Source: Strigamia acuminata (taxonomy: Eukaryota > Arthropoda > Chilopoda > Geophilomorpha > Linotaeniidae). Taken from it: DNA of 64,000 nt. This document shows, one piece after another, positions 1-10,061 of this stretch. The position numbers and the translations under genes were made by a program. The notes under the pieces were generated by a model, which worked only from the letters and a program-made list of their open reading frames with translations, was not told where the DNA came from and did no database searches. The stretch is from the NCBI GenBank assembly GCA_949358305.1, contig CASHSZ010000105.1:158263-222262 (forward strand), given 5' to 3'. Numbering within the stretch: position 1 is the first letter of the stretch; each line of letters begins with the position of its first letter.

Positions 1-249
1 CATTTACTCACAAATTTCATCAGTGGATAAGTGCAAAATTCAGCATCAAAATAATAGTGGAATTGGTGTCAGGGGCCATAACCTTTGTTGGTGTAGTCCA
101 CAAATAAATGCCAGAGGCAAATCTCATCTCGACATGTTTATTAATTTTGTTTACAACAATATATATTCCAATAATATACCACTAGTGATATCTTACATTG
201 ATGCCAATATTCACGTTACAACAGAGTGGCTTCATTGTAAGTCGCTCGA

Positions 250-1237
250 TCATAAATTTGTGATAACACGCTGTGCCCTCATCACGTGATTTCCATTTTT
301 ATCTTGCACGTCAGCGCACTGTCGTGTAAAAATCACTGTCAACCCAGCATCGACCATCTTCGGAACGGATAGCAAATTTGTTTGCAGTGTCGGGACGTAC
401 AGCACGTTGCTCAGACGTGGATTCGCATTTCCACGCGTCGCATTGCCCGTTTTACTCTTGGACCAACAGTCCCTTGCGTAGTGTCCGATCTTGTGGCAAT
501 TGTAGCATTCCACATTGCATTTCCCCCTTGGTCGAGCTCTGTATGCGCTCTCGTTTCCATCGTGATTTTTCTTCTTTACTCGCTGTCTTTCCTCTTCGAA
601 TCTCAAGGCGGTTCGAGCTTCACCCAAAGTCAGGTCGTTGTTTTGCCCCTCGAAAATTCGCACATTGTGCTCGAACTCTACTCGTAGTCATCGTGCCACG
701 TAACTCAACATCTCCTGATTACTGAATATCTTCCCAAGTTCCGCTGCCTTGGTCTTTATCGCTTCCGCACGATTTATGTAAGTGTCAATTGCCTCTTTAT
801 CGTTCATCTTTAGCTGTGCCAATTCTATGCCGCATTTGACCACTTCAAAATCATTTTTCGGTCGCATGTGGGTCTCAATCGTTTCCCACAGCTTCTTGGC
901 GTTTGTCTCCGTGCTGTAACGCACTCCCTGCTCTCCAGAAAGTGACAGCATCAGGATTCCCATGGCCTCGTCATTTTTCCTCTCTCAATCATCCCAAATG
1001 GCCCGCATTTGCTCGTAATTTGACAGTCCACGTCGGTCTTTTTCCAGTTCCTCATTCACGATCACTGTCCTCCAAAGGCCTTTCATCTTGAATACCGCAC
1101 GCAACCTCATCTTCCACAGGAAATAGTTCCTGTCGGTCAGTCTCTCGAACGATTCCGCCGTCGCTATATCTCGTCGCAACTCGTAGCAGACGACAGAAAT
1201 ACAAAACGGGAATTAATGTCACGCCAAATATTCTCAA
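250..1237 (-). pseudogene. Ty1/copia gag remnant with start of pol, broken
   Basis: Three minus-strand pieces read in order toward lower coordinates. 1237-985 carries the copia Gag N-terminal pattern (FERLTDRNYFLWKMRLRAVF, then KGLW). 963-688 carries the central UBN2-like Gag region. 663-250 carries a CCHC zinc knuckle (CYNCHKIGHYARDC) followed at once by a stretch beginning LSNVLYVPTLQTNLLSV, which in copia polyproteins lies downstream of the protease active site. The protease Asp-Ser/Thr-Gly motif is absent between the knuckle and this stretch, so an internal deletion is inferred. Frame changes between the pieces and the lack of integrase, RT and LTRs mark it as dead. The family call is firm; exact edges are not. 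Confidence 0.85.
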
Positions 1238-1620
1238 AACTTAGCGACATTAATAACTTGCGCTCATTCGTCTTCTTCGATCCGATCGTTCTCGTATTCC
1301 ATCTCCATCACTCCAATCATCCAGTTAAATGTTTAAATAAAATTGAAATTTGCTGATTAATTCATCTTTTGGATTTTAAAATGCATATTTCGTAAAAAGG
1401 TAAATAGAAATGTAGAATAAGTAACCGATCTTATTTCATTTTTTTTCTTTTTCCCACATTGCAAACTATAACAAATTGATGCTAATAAATTCAAAACAGA
1501 TGGAACGTGACTGTAACGTTACGGCAGAATTTACAAAACATATTGTGATACGTAACGTGCAGCAAACGTTCACTCCTATTTCTATACACGTATGCCAAAC
1601 GTTCATCCCTCGCAATCATA
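1238..1620. other. AT-rich intergenic stretch, no gene seen
   Basis: This lies between the copia remnant and the Elongin A-like gene. It is AT-rich with poly-T patches near 1440-1452. I see no credible ORF, repeat or RNA gene. Its right part is presumably upstream promoter sequence for the gene at 1706. Confidence 0.5.
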
Positions 1621-1621
1621 C

Positions 1622-1629
1622 TATAAAAG
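1622..1629 (+). promoter_or_regulatory. TATA box of the Elongin A-like gene
   Basis: TATAAAAG lies 77 bp upstream of the ATG at 1706, a normal distance for a core promoter with a short 5' leader in an insect-type gene. A promoter placed directly before an intronless copy is evidence against simple processed-pseudogene status. Confidence 0.55.
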
Positions 1630-1705
1630 GCAACACATTGAACTGAATAAAACATATCTGCTTTGATCTCGAACAGCAAACTACTCAACTCAATCGAAAT
1701 TAGAG

Positions 1706-2461
1706 ATGGCGAACGATTTGAGAATGAAAGAGATCGAGCAATTGAAAAGCGAAAAGCAAAGAAAGGTGCTCGAAGCAGAAAAGGAAATAGCGAAAGGATA
1801 TCGGCGTTATTTAGAAGAGAACGTGAGTGACAGCAGAAAGCGAAAGCGCATCGAAACCGAACCCATACACATACCGAATAAATACCGCCGTGGTGTTTAT
1901 TTGACGCGAGAGCAATTAAATTCCGACGAATATCACTTCATGGAAGCGATGATGACCAGCAGGAACACCTTTCGAGGTCGAGTGGCTCTGTCTGGGAAAA
2001 AGAACAGAGTCGTACCGAATTCGTTAACAAATGTCCAACTACAACGCTGCACGAACTTAGCTGAAAGAATTAAGGGGCGGAGTTTTGAAGAGTTGAGCCC
2101 TTACATGCGCAAGTGCACGGCTCAACAGTTGAGCCAAGTGGAGGCGATTAATCCTTATCTGCTTGGCAAAACTGAGGAGTTCTGGATGGGAATTTGCAGC
2201 CGGCATTTTATTTACGAAGTGCCGGAACAAGGGGAAACCTGGAAAAAGTTTCATCAGCGTCGAGTTTTCGAACAAACCGCTGAATTAAAGTTATTAGCTG
2301 AAGTGATAGGTGCAAAAGCCGACGGGATTGCAGCGAGGCAAAGGCGTGCCAGATTCGTGGATGCTACTGGTGCAGTTTCGGCTGTAAATGCAACGAGAGT
2401 AAAGCTCAAAGCGTCCAGAATAGTCACCAATGAGAAGAAAGGTGCAAAAATTCAAAAATAA
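1706..2461 (+). CDS. Elongin A-like protein (RNA polymerase II elongation factor SIII subunit A), short intronless form
   Basis: The 251-aa product matches the Elongin A family in its central and C-terminal part. From about residue 109 to 200 it has the family layout: an amphipathic stretch, the F-box-like helix pair (MRKCTAQQLSQVEAINPYLL, then EEFWMGICSRHF) and the following PEQGETWKKFHQRR segment, then a basic tail. In the known family this region binds Elongin BC and stimulates Pol II elongation in the nucleus. Unlike full-length Elongin A (about 700-800 aa in animals) it lacks the N-terminal TFIIS-like domain; instead it opens with a Lys/Glu-rich helix (residues 8-40) and an RKRKR nuclear-signal-like stretch near 44-48. 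There is no intron. The ATG has G at -3 and +4. It could be an expressed retrocopy or a lineage-specific paralog; the frame is fully intact. Confidence 0.8.
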   Translation: MANDLRMKEIEQLKSEKQRKVLEAEKEIAKGYRRYLEENVSDSRKRKRIETEPIHIPNKYRRGVYLTREQLNSDEYHFMEAMMTSRNTFRGRVALSGKKNRVVPNSLTNVQLQRCTNLAERIKGRSFEELSPYMRKCTAQQLSQVEAINPYLLGKTEEFWMGICSRHFIYEVPEQGETWKKFHQRRVFEQTAELKLLAEVIGAKADGIAARQRRARFVDATGAVSAVNATRVKLKASRIVTNEKKGAKIQK

Positions 2462-2519
2462 TTAAAATTATGTATATTATCATCATTTTCTAAAATTTTA
2501 GATTTATTTTTATTGCAAA

Positions 2520-4044
2520 ATGAGATTTTTTTTTTTAATTTTTAAAATATTTTTTACACCAACTACAATTACCTCGTACAATTTAGACCAATTTCTAATT
2601 AAACTCCACACAGCTCCCTGTTTTATTGACGACCTCTACCAACGGCACAGCGAACTGCACTTCCACGTGCACGACCGCAAACTCCCGGCGAAGATATTTA
2701 TCCACCGCGCACTCCGCCAACTGGACACCTCGTGTCATTGCGGCGAACCGATCAAATTCGACCGCCCAAATTGCAAAGTAATTGCCAGAATCGGCCGAAC
2801 TTGTAAGGTAAACAAATCAAAACAATCCTTTAAATATCCACACACTTTGTTTAACACTTTAATTCATATATCAGAGACTCGTCAACTTAAACTTGACCGG
2901 TTGGCGCGACATTGAACCGGATGAGCTATCCAAACTAATGACCAACATCCCGCAGATTCGGACGCTGAATCTGTCCGACACAGCGTGCAGCGACTCAGTT
3001 TTAGCCGCCATAGGGCACCATTGTCCACAATTGGAGCACTTGGACGTGTCGAGTTGCTGTAGGGTCAGCAATTACGGCATTCGGTGTTTGTGTTTGAACG
3101 ATCGTCTGCAGTCACGCCGATTTAAGGTGGTCAGTTTCAACGTCTTCAAGACGCACGTGACCGAGCACGGGTGCGTTATGGTGTTGCAGAACCTAAAGAG
3201 TTTGCGAAACTTTGAAAACAGTTTTGCGGACGAAATATCGGAGCTGTTGGGCAGGTTGACGCCGGGCGAGACTTTCCAGGCGGAGAAACTCGAGTCGTTG
3301 TCGGGAAAAATCAGTTGGAGCGAAGAGGAATTGAAAACGGCGTCGATTTTCTTCCCGAATTTGCGTAAAATGTACGTTAACGACCTGGACGAAACGCTAT
3401 TGCTGCTCCCACGGTTCAAGGAGCTCGAAGTGCTCATGATTTACCAGTTTCCCAACTACGGCAACGACAGAACTGCGTGTTTGTTGGAGAATTTCAAGTG
3501 TTTGAAGAGTCTTTTCTTGCAGAACTCGAACAACATCGACGTAGATGTCATCGGGAGGTTCTGCCCGCTGTTAGAAACCTTTTTATTGGACGGATTCAGA
3601 GCTTTGAACGACCGGTCTGCTCGTACGACGTCTAATTTTGTTCCTTTCGCGCGTTTGCGAGACCTGAGTTTGTTGAATGCCGAAATTTCGACGAGGAATT
3701 TGCGGCTTTTGCTTGGAAATTGTTTGAATTTGGAGGTGCTGGCCGTCGGGAACTGCGACACGTTCAGCGACGAGTTTGTCGTGGGTTTGGTCAAGTGGAA
3801 TCCACTGGTTCGGTTGACGTATGTGCAGATACACGAATGCAATTTGTTGACCGTTAAGTCCATGTTGGAGTTTTTTAGATTGGATAATCCTTTGCGTAAT
3901 GTTTTCATCTTTAAATGCCAACAGTTGGGTGAGGTCGAATTTCGGACGTTGCAAGCCCATGCAATGAAACAGTGCTTGAATGTGCACATAGAGATTCGAA
4001 TGTTACAGGAAGAACAACTCGTAACGCTTCTGCATGTACCGTGA
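2520..4044 (+). CDS. Leucine-rich-repeat protein, F-box/LRR-like, two exons
   Basis: Exon 1 ends at 2807 with an intact donor (AAG then GTAAAC) and exon 2 starts at 2875 after ...ATATCAG. The 67-bp intron is in phase 0 and joining keeps one frame to the TGA at 4042-4044. Exon 2 contains LRR-type repeats such as IRTLNLSDTACSDSVLAAIG and LEHLDVSSCCRVSNYGIRCL, the pattern of the Cys-containing LRRs in F-box/LRR substrate receptors; more degenerate repeats run to about 3990. No clear F-box is visible in exon 1, so a role in SCF ubiquitin ligases is only inferred. The start is uncertain: the ATG at 2520 gives an odd Phe-rich N terminus, and a further upstream exon with an acceptor near 2586 is possible. 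Confidence 0.65.
2808..2874 (+). other. Intron of the LRR gene
   Basis: GTAAAC donor and TATATCAG acceptor, 67 bp, AT-rich. Removing it joins two frames that otherwise sit in different registers and restores an LRR consensus across the junction (LVNLNLTGW begins exon 2). It is short, as is typical of many insects. Confidence 0.7.
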
Positions 4045-4294
4045 CATTAGAGAATAGATATTTAAGTTTTGTTTTTAATTCTTTGTCTCGGTCCAACCCA
4101 CGGTTTTCGAGTAAAACCCACTGAGGTGTGGCATTTGGCATCACTTGCGTCCACACGCCTTTGGTTTTAGGCTGCGCGGATTGTACAATCTGCGGCCGCC
4201 ACCGATAATAAAGATAGAAAGCAAAAACCATGGAACCGAGAAGAACAAAACCGGAGAAAACAAGAACGAGGGCGAGAAGAAGGGAATCAAAATT
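3911..4294 (-). CDS. Candidate small single-pass membrane protein (possibly one exon)
   Basis: An open minus-strand frame starts just after a TAA at 4295-4297. Its first 25-30 codons encode a strongly hydrophobic segment (LLLALVLVFSGFVLLGSMVF) followed by a basic stop-transfer stretch (YYRWRP), then a soluble Lys/Gln-rich tail. An in-frame ATG lies at 4231, inside the hydrophobic run, so the true start may be on an upstream exon. The 3' end overlaps the last 134 bp of the LRR gene in antisense, which may mean that the real 3' end is spliced. No family recognised. The membrane-segment pattern is unlikely by chance, but this is not proof of a gene. Confidence 0.3.
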   Translation of the reverse strand, partial: NFDSLLLALVLVFSGFVLLGSMVFAFYLYYRWRPQIVQSAQPKTKGVWTQVMPNATPQWVLLENRGLDRDKELKTKLKYLFSNVTVHAEALRVVLPVTFESLCAHSSTVSLHGLATSEIRPHPTVGI

Positions 4295-4299
4295 TTAAC

Positions 4300-5235
4300 T
4301 ATGGGCTGTAATGATATAAAAAATTTAATTTTTGTAAAAGTACGAACTTTTGGTACATAAAATTGTGTTTTTTATCGAAAATTAGCAATAATTATTATAT
4401 CATGCCACTAGGTGACAGTAACTTTCCCTTCTAGGTTACCATACATTGTACAGTGAAGCATAATGATTCGTTCTGTCGAAAGATACCGTGATTTAAGACG
4501 GGTATCCCCGTAGCCACACAAAGTAGCCACGTTGATCCACGACAAGTCGAAGCAGGTTTTGTTTGTCGTCTCGGCTCGTCGTTATATCATGAATATTTCT
4601 TTGAATTTGTCTTTCCAACGATCGTTTACTCCAATTTCAGTGGGGTTTTCCCCTTAAAAGCAATCTGCTTAGTCTATCGGTCCAACAAAACGAGGTAAGT
4701 TTTCATTCTTTGATCAAACTCAGTTCCCGTAACATTCAATGTATTTACTTATTTATATCACAGACCTGTGTTTGGCACGAAATGTCTGGTTTTTATTATT
4801 TTTTAAAAAATGTCTGTATGACTGTGTGACAAAACTATAATGATTTTTTGATTAATTTCTGGATTTCTTTTCAGTCTTTTGTACGACATCGATCGGTTCG
4901 TCCTAGTTCTTCCAGGAAAGTGAAAATGGGAATTTTCTGAAAATAAACCTTTTATTAGACTCGCCCGTTTTACGCCAACCACATTTCGGGAAAAGAAAAT
5001 TCTAGTTTATACTTTTCTCCGTTAGGCGCACGTGATCGGGTGCTGAAACTTCACATTCCTGCCAAAGACGGTGCATATAATTGTTCAAAGCCATAAATTG
5101 ATTTGTTTGCGGGGGTGTAAAATCCAACTCTCTACCTCCACGTGGTCACCCCTGGATAAACTGACATTACTTGTCTCGGTGAAACCAGAAGAGAGCTCTG
5201 GTCATTTGAAAACTTCTGTCACATCATCTAGTTGT
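4300..5235. other. Non-coding stretch with a possible spliced non-coding transcript
   Basis: No ORF here looks real. One possible transcript unit: a good donor (GAG then GTAAGT, intron from 4695) and a good acceptor (TTCTTTTCAG ending 4874) would remove 180 bp, and AATAAA follows at about 4941. The downstream exon has only a very short ORF. This is a guess from splice-site strings alone. Confidence 0.25.
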
Positions 5236-5236
5236 A

Positions 5237-5372
5237 TTGTTAGCCCGCATTCAAGATGGAATGTGGCATTTACAATTCTCATTGTGTCGTTAGCCCGCAT
5301 TCCTCCATGATTGTGGCATTTACATGACCGTATTGTAAGACTGCATTCCTAAATGAATGTAGCATGTACATT
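5237..5372 (+). repeat. Three-copy 50-bp minisatellite, degenerate
   Basis: TAGCCCGCATTC recurs at 5241 and 5291, and a decayed third copy (ACTGCATTCC) starts near 5339. Each copy continues into AATGTGGCATTTACA or a close variant, giving a period of about 50 bp. Confidence 0.7.
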
Positions 5373-5844
5373 TTTTGAAGTTACTAAATATTTGTGCTGG
5401 TATATTACTTTTGCCGACTATTTCTGAAATTTTATCAAGTGACTAATCATTTTCATGTATTGGAAATTGCCCTCTGTCATCTTTTTCTATTGATACAAAT
5501 TTGTAGACTGTGCTTAACAGATGCATGCTGGCTGTCTTGTAGACATTTTGTACTCCATTCTGTTGTTTCGGTCTAAGAATTCTCATAAAATATTGAATTT
5601 AATCTTTGCTATTGCCCACAATGCAAAGGGATTGTGGGTTCAACTGCCAGTCGTTCAAAGCTTCCAAGCTTAAGTGGCGCATGTTATATTTTTGGTTATT
5701 TTATTCTTTTTATTCATAATTATTACAAGTCTTGTTCATCAATCCCAACTTTTCACTTCTTTTTCTCTTGTGGCGTACACCATTTCTATCGACTGCACCC
5801 GCCAGAAATGTTCTATTTGTCTATCGATATCGAGTATTAGAGAG
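5373..5844. other. AT-rich stretch, no gene seen
   Basis: AT-rich sequence with only short spurious frames. It leads into the transposon-derived segment at 5845 with no visible boundary signal. Confidence 0.4.
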
Positions 5845-6090
5845 TCTGGCAACCTAATGTGAACAGCCCTTAAGTAAATGATAAATGAATTATCCAAATT
5901 TAGTCCATGATGTAATAACATTTTCTACAACATTTTCTATTGCTGCTAAAAATACATTTTCCAGCCACTCCAAACGAGGATCACCAACATCTGTGTACGG
6001 CGCTATGTTAAGGTCTCTGGTTAATTTTGCCTCATCTATATTGCATCCATTTAAACAATCAAACATTTTGTTAAACAGTTTTATGAATTT
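5845..6090 (-). pseudogene. Dispersed transposase-like fragment (multi-copy in this window)
   Basis: This segment recurs in pieces: about 75 bp (5845-5919) matches 8099-8172 almost exactly, and about 125 bp (5947-6085) matches 10310-10436. On the minus strand it reads peptides such as FDCLNGCNIDEAKLTRDLN followed by DPRLEWLENVF, and LDNSFIIYLRAVHIRLPD. These have the feel of a transposase of the THAP/P-element type, but the match is from memory and weak. No complete ORF remains. Confidence 0.5.
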
Positions 6091-6289
6091 GACTCTTACA
6101 GTAGTTTATCTCATTAGGCACATTTTTATTTTCTTAATAAGTAAATTCCCTACAAGAATATGATTTGCTTCCAGATGCCATGGATTTTTTCTTATCTTTG
6201 GAATTGTCTTCAGGTTTATTTCCATAACTTTCATCTGATCAATGTCTTTTCAAAAATACCTGAGTTATATCAAGTACTAATGTCACACC
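6091..6289. other. AT-rich remnant between two transposon-derived fragments
   Basis: The minus strand keeps short coding-like snatches continuous with the fragment at 5845-6090, but with several stops. Probably more of the same decayed element. Confidence 0.3.
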
Positions 6290-7040
6290 TACGCCAGTTT
6301 TCGACGCGCTTTTCTGTCGCGTTTCTCCTATGCAGCGGTGGCTTTGCTCTCGGGAACGGTTGGTAATGGCGGCGTGTACGACTCTTCGTTCGGTGGTGCG
6401 GCGTCATCAACGATGGAGGACGTTCACCAACAATCTGCGGCATAATGACAGCCGGTATCGTCGCTGTTTTGGTGCCAAACATCGTTTGTGCCGCTTGGAA
6501 GTGGCTGACAAGCCGCTGGAAAAGCGATTGCGGCTGCCGTGGCTTTGGTTGGGACCAGACTTGATGTCGATTGGGGTGGCTGAGTGCCAAACTGTCCCGC
6601 CCAAGCTGTTCGTAATTCGTCCGGAGTTTTCTCCGTACGAGTTGCGATTTTCTCAACGAGTGCGTGCGGCGCGCTTGAAGTGATCGTTGCCGATGGCGCA
6701 GTTGATTGCTGCCGAGCAGGTCTCTCGGCGTCTCGTTTTGCCATTCGGGCTTTGTGGTTTGCGTGCTTTTGTGCTCTATACCGAAACTTAGCTTGGGTAT
6801 TCACGTCTTTCTCGCTCCACGTGGTTTGTTCGGTTGCCACAAGCCGTCACATGTCTAACAATCCCTGCGAGATGTTTGGACGGACGGTCGATGGTTGTTG
6901 AGAAGTTTGAACGACGGTACTTGGTACGGTCGTCTTTGTTTCCTCGGCAGCCATTTTCTTAGGCACAGATTGCCTGTGTGGCGGGCGAAGAACCTTTTGC
7001 GACTTCGTCGCTTTGGTTTTCTTCGTAGTAGCACTGGAAG
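6290..7040 (-). pseudogene. Broken copy of the unknown ORF at 13111-14025
   Basis: The minus strand parallels the intact ORF at 13111-14025 in order: an N-terminal Lys/Ser/Thr-rich part with a possible ATG near 6953, then a segment with TWSEKDV (intact copy TWSEKEV), then RTEKTPDELR (intact copy RTEKTPEELK), then a segment with AVIMPQIVGE (intact copy AVVMPPISGD). Two lesions are visible: an in-frame TGA at 6847-6849, and a frame change around 6420-6500 that moves the C-terminal part to another frame. The function is unknown in both copies. Confidence 0.75.
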
Positions 7041-7269
7041 AAGCAGTAGGATAAATGATTAATCTTGTGATAAAATATTTGTATGAAGTGATTTCTAGTA
7101 TTTAATTAAAATCTGGAATTAATACTATTAAGACATGCATAACAGACAATATTACATCAGAAAATGATACCTAATCACTTCTTATGAAAGTCCAAGCAAC
7201 AAAAATAAAATATTAGAAAGTAAAAAGAAACACACAAACAAAGAATTCAGCATCATCTTGTAGTAAGGG
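7041..7269. other. AT-rich spacer, nothing recognised
   Basis: AT-rich sequence without a convincing frame, repeat or motif between the broken unknown ORF and the next transposon fragment. Confidence 0.4.
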
Positions 7270-7690
7270 TAAAATTTGATCTATTGCCTACGAGCTCCAA
7301 TGTACCAAATCGGTTTTCCAGTTAAAATATTTTCTAAATACAACAATTTGACATTTTCAGCACATATAGATGAATCTTTATCAACATCTGTTGAAATATT
7401 CTAATTTTTGTATGAAATTCTACTAAATTGAGTTCCCGATATATCCGGGGATATAGGTATACCTTTTTTTTTTAAATATAATCTCTAAGATGCCAATTGT
7501 TTCTGTATCTGAGATGTTGCTCATTTCAGACAACCTACGATTTATATGAGCTAAAGGATTATTACTAGTGGGCAATAGACGTTTTAGTTTCCCTAGATAA
7601 TTCTCAAATGGAAATTCATGAAATTGTCTAAATGTATTAAAGAATGAACATTATGTAATGTAATGTAATAAAAAGAAACGGAATTCAGTA
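7270..7690 (-). pseudogene. Transposon-encoded protein fragment (C-terminal part)
   Basis: The minus strand reads NVHSLIHLDNFHEFPFENYL, then KLKRLLPTSNNPLAHINRRL, and after a frame change DVDKDSSICAENVKLLYLEN. The order NVHxLxHL ... FxFENYLxxLKRL ... PLxxIxRRxxE is a pattern I recall from multi-copy transposon proteins of insects and cnidarians; the exact superfamily cannot be fixed here. Frameshifts (one in an A-run near 7465-7475) show that it is dead. Confidence 0.55.
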
Positions 7691-7832
7691 GCCTTCCAGT
7701 AATCTAGTGTATCTAAACTTCTATGTTTACGGTTAAAATCTGAGGGTATGCATTTTGAAATATTTAATAAGTTACAAGAAATTGCAGCTTTTAGACTTCT
7801 AAACCTGATGTTTAGGAAGTCTCATGAAACAG

Positions 7833-7866
7833 TTCTGTCCGTCCGTCTGTCCGTCTGTCTGTCCGC
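7833..7866 (+). repeat. Imperfect GTCC/GTCT tetranucleotide microsatellite
   Basis: A run of CTGTCCGTCCGTCTGTC-type repeats of about 34 bp. Such runs are common at the edges of insect transposons, but no element end can be defined here. Confidence 0.8.
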
Positions 7867-8098
7867 ATCCATATCTCAAAAGCTATAGCAGCTAGAGCAA
7901 AACGGACAACGGCAATAATTTCAGTGTATTAGTATCCTAGGGTCTTTTCGCAATTTTCCGACCTCCGGTTGAATTAATAAACACGTTTTTGTACATTTTT
8001 AGCTGTCTAATCTAATACTACTACTTCCGTCCGCGCACTGGAAGTTGTAACATTGTACTAGCGCCACTTGCCAGATCCCGTGAGCCATGAAATCTTCG

Positions 8099-8172
8099 TC
8101 TGGCAACCTAATGTGAACAGCCCTTAAGTAAATGATAAATGAATTATCCAAATTTCTTCCATGATGTAATAA
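8099..8172 (-). repeat. Second copy of the 5845-5919 segment
   Basis: Near-identical to 5845-5919 (TCTGGCAACCTAATGTGAAC onward to CCATGATGTAATA), same orientation, with a few substitutions near its right end. The flanks differ, so this is a dispersed fragment and not a tandem copy. Confidence 0.8.
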
Positions 8173-8229
8173 ATCTGAAAAGCGTTTTTTCAAATGTCTT
8201 CCTGCAAAACTGTATATCAGACACATCAT

Positions 8230-8870
8230 TAGACAAAAATCTGATCATGATGTGTTGAATAGTTTGGTTAAGTTTAACACCATGACCTCCGGGAGATTGC
8301 TAATTAAGTAGTTCAGGTGGGCTGCCATCTTCTTGTAAGCAAGGATGTAAATTGTAATTATCAAATAATAAAACTGTACTGGTCTGAGACAGCTCAGTCA
8401 CTTCTCAGTCATCAGTCAGCTCCCTCCTCCCTTGCTAGGCCGGTCCACTCCTCCAAGAGGGGGACGGCTTTAGGCCACCAGGCGGTGTGTGGAGTGACAT
8501 AGGCCACTAGGGTGGCCAAATGGTCACAATATATTTCAAATCAAGATAAATGACCTCCAGGGGGACGAGCAAATTGTGTCTGTCCCTATGCTTTGCTAAA
8601 ACTAGTGCTTTTTCTTTGGGCCCAGAACGTCGTATAATCTAAATTGAATTCAATATAGTGAAATTAGCTTGTTTCTCACTTCTTACTTGTTTTACCCATT
8701 TGGCAATGTGACATTTTTGGGTGGTTTTGCCTTGTTTGCCGGGCGTTTTTGCTCTGTGTCGTTATAGAAAATGATGAGGAAATTAAAGTTATTCTACAGT
8801 TTGGAGCTACAAACAGGTTTTTTTTAGAGATAACTTCAAACACAGTACAGTTGGATAATTTTTGTTACAT
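8230..8870. other. Unassigned stretch, possibly old LTR or element debris
   Basis: No credible ORF. 8397-8515 is moderately GC-rich with short direct repeats (CAGTCA repeated, GGCCACCAGG and GGCCACTAGG) and resembles regulatory LTR debris, but no TG...CA ends, primer site or second copy could be identified. Confidence 0.3.
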
Positions 8871-8874
8871 TCGG

Positions 8875-9056
8875 AATTTCGTATTCATTTCTGTTTGCAA
8901 TAATTCGAAATCTGGCCTTTAGTCTACCAAAGGTATGTTCAATTACTCCACATGTTCTAGCCTGGCGATAATTGCAATACTTGTGTTTTTCAGTTAAAAC
9001 AGCTACTTTCTGGGTATGGTTTCGTTAAATTTACTTGTCATGGGGCTGTAAGATAG
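8875..9056 (-). pseudogene. Harbinger (PIF/HARBI1-like) transposase, C-terminal fragment
   Basis: The minus strand reads KYCNYRQARTCGVIEHTFGR continuing LKARFRIIANRNE. This is the family pattern around the last catalytic acidic residue (E of the DDE_Tnp_4 triad, in the VIEHTFGRLK string). Its 5' edge overlaps, by about 65 bp of near-identical DNA (8988-9050), the 3' edge of the N-terminal Harbinger part at 11023-11085. The two pieces therefore flank about 1.97 kb of retroelement debris. Confidence 0.75.
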
Positions 9057-9420
9057 TTTAAATTCTAAGTGATCTTTATTACAAATTCAACTAATTATAT
9101 ACGGTATAACCAGAAACTGTTCCTATTGGTTAATTACAACTAAACGTTATCGAGACGTTCTCGTCTTGATCCCTTTCTCGTTCTCGTTCTCGTGTTTGTT
9201 TCGGTTTCACCGAAACCCGAAAACTCCACATTCGGTCATCCGACTAAATGTCGGCGTCCTCGCCGACGCTCGCTATCTCGTCCTCTGCTCCTGATGCTGC
9301 GTCGTCCTCAAATGTTCATTTCTTCATTTGGTCAATCAGCGCTGTTGTTTTATATCGTGGAGGATTTTCGAGACTTGTAACCTCATATACTGTGCTCGAA
9401 ACTTGCTGATTCATTCATAA
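9057..9420. other. Retroelement debris with CTCGTT-type repeats
   Basis: No intact frame. A short pyrimidine-rich simple repeat (TCTCGTTCTCGTTCTCG) lies at about 9173-9194. It sits downstream, on the minus strand, of an integrase tail, so it may be the 3' part of the same dead retroelement. No polypurine tract or LTR found. Confidence 0.35.
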
Positions 9421-9421
9421 T

Positions 9422-9560
9422 GGTCCCCTATATAAATTACTGAGTTTTCCCGCTTTGTCCTGTATTGCGATCGCTTTTCTTCGTACGACGACTATGTCCC
9501 CGATTTCGTATTTACGATTTGGCCCTCGATGTCTGTCGAACGGTTTTTTCTGTTTGACCT
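9422..9560 (-). pseudogene. LTR-retrotransposon integrase C-terminal fragment
   Basis: The minus strand reads RKYEIGDIVVVRRKAIA then KLSNLYRGPL before a stop. A YxxGDxVxVRR string followed by a K...YRGP string is typical of the small beta-barrel and GPY/F-like end of gypsy-group integrases. A 102-codon frame just upstream (9820-9512, Lys/Glu/Asn-rich) overlaps it in another register and is probably decayed pol too. Fragment only. Confidence 0.6.
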
Positions 9561-10043
9561 GGTTTGTCGTCAACTTTATGGTTGAGTTTGTCCGGGTTAG
9601 GGGGATGAAATATTAAGATGTTTATATCGTGCTCATCTTCGATGATGATGTCCTTCAATTTATTTTCTAAATGGACATTTCTTAGTTTTTCTCGGTTTAA
9701 ATCCTTTGACACTGTTCTTAGTTTTAGCTGTATTTCCTCGTAATTTAAAAATCTGTTATTGGTGAACAATTCGGGCATTTTCGCATTTTCTACAACATTT
9801 TCTGTTGCTGCTTCAACCATCTCTCAGCGAGTACAAAGTATATCAGATGATCGGGATATAAGGTCACATTTGTTGGGATTTCCAGAACGATTTCTTAGAC
9901 AAGGTTTCTAATTTTTTAAATTTTACAATAATTGGCATAACTCTTCCTCTAAATCCGATGATGAAAAGCTTTTCCATTTAACAATGCGTACGAAACTCGT
10001 TACACATAAAAACAAACCATCCATTGTTTCTTGACGAACATCA
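9561..10043. other. Internal debris of a minus-strand LTR element
   Basis: Lies between the LTR plus primer site at 10044-10250 and the integrase fragment. The minus frame over 9820-9561 is open but low-complexity and not recognised. 9786-9812 repeats a short motif also found at 5921-5944 (TTTCTACAACATTTTCT), linking it to the dispersed fragments. Confidence 0.35.
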
Positions 10044-10061
10044 TTTTTGTCGACTGCGCCA

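Noticed and set aside
23-289. 88-codon plus-strand frame at the window start
   Set aside because: No recognisable pattern and it partly overlaps the copia remnant in antisense.
378-725. Plus-strand frames over the copia remnant
   Set aside because: Shadows of the minus-strand gag with its zinc knuckle.
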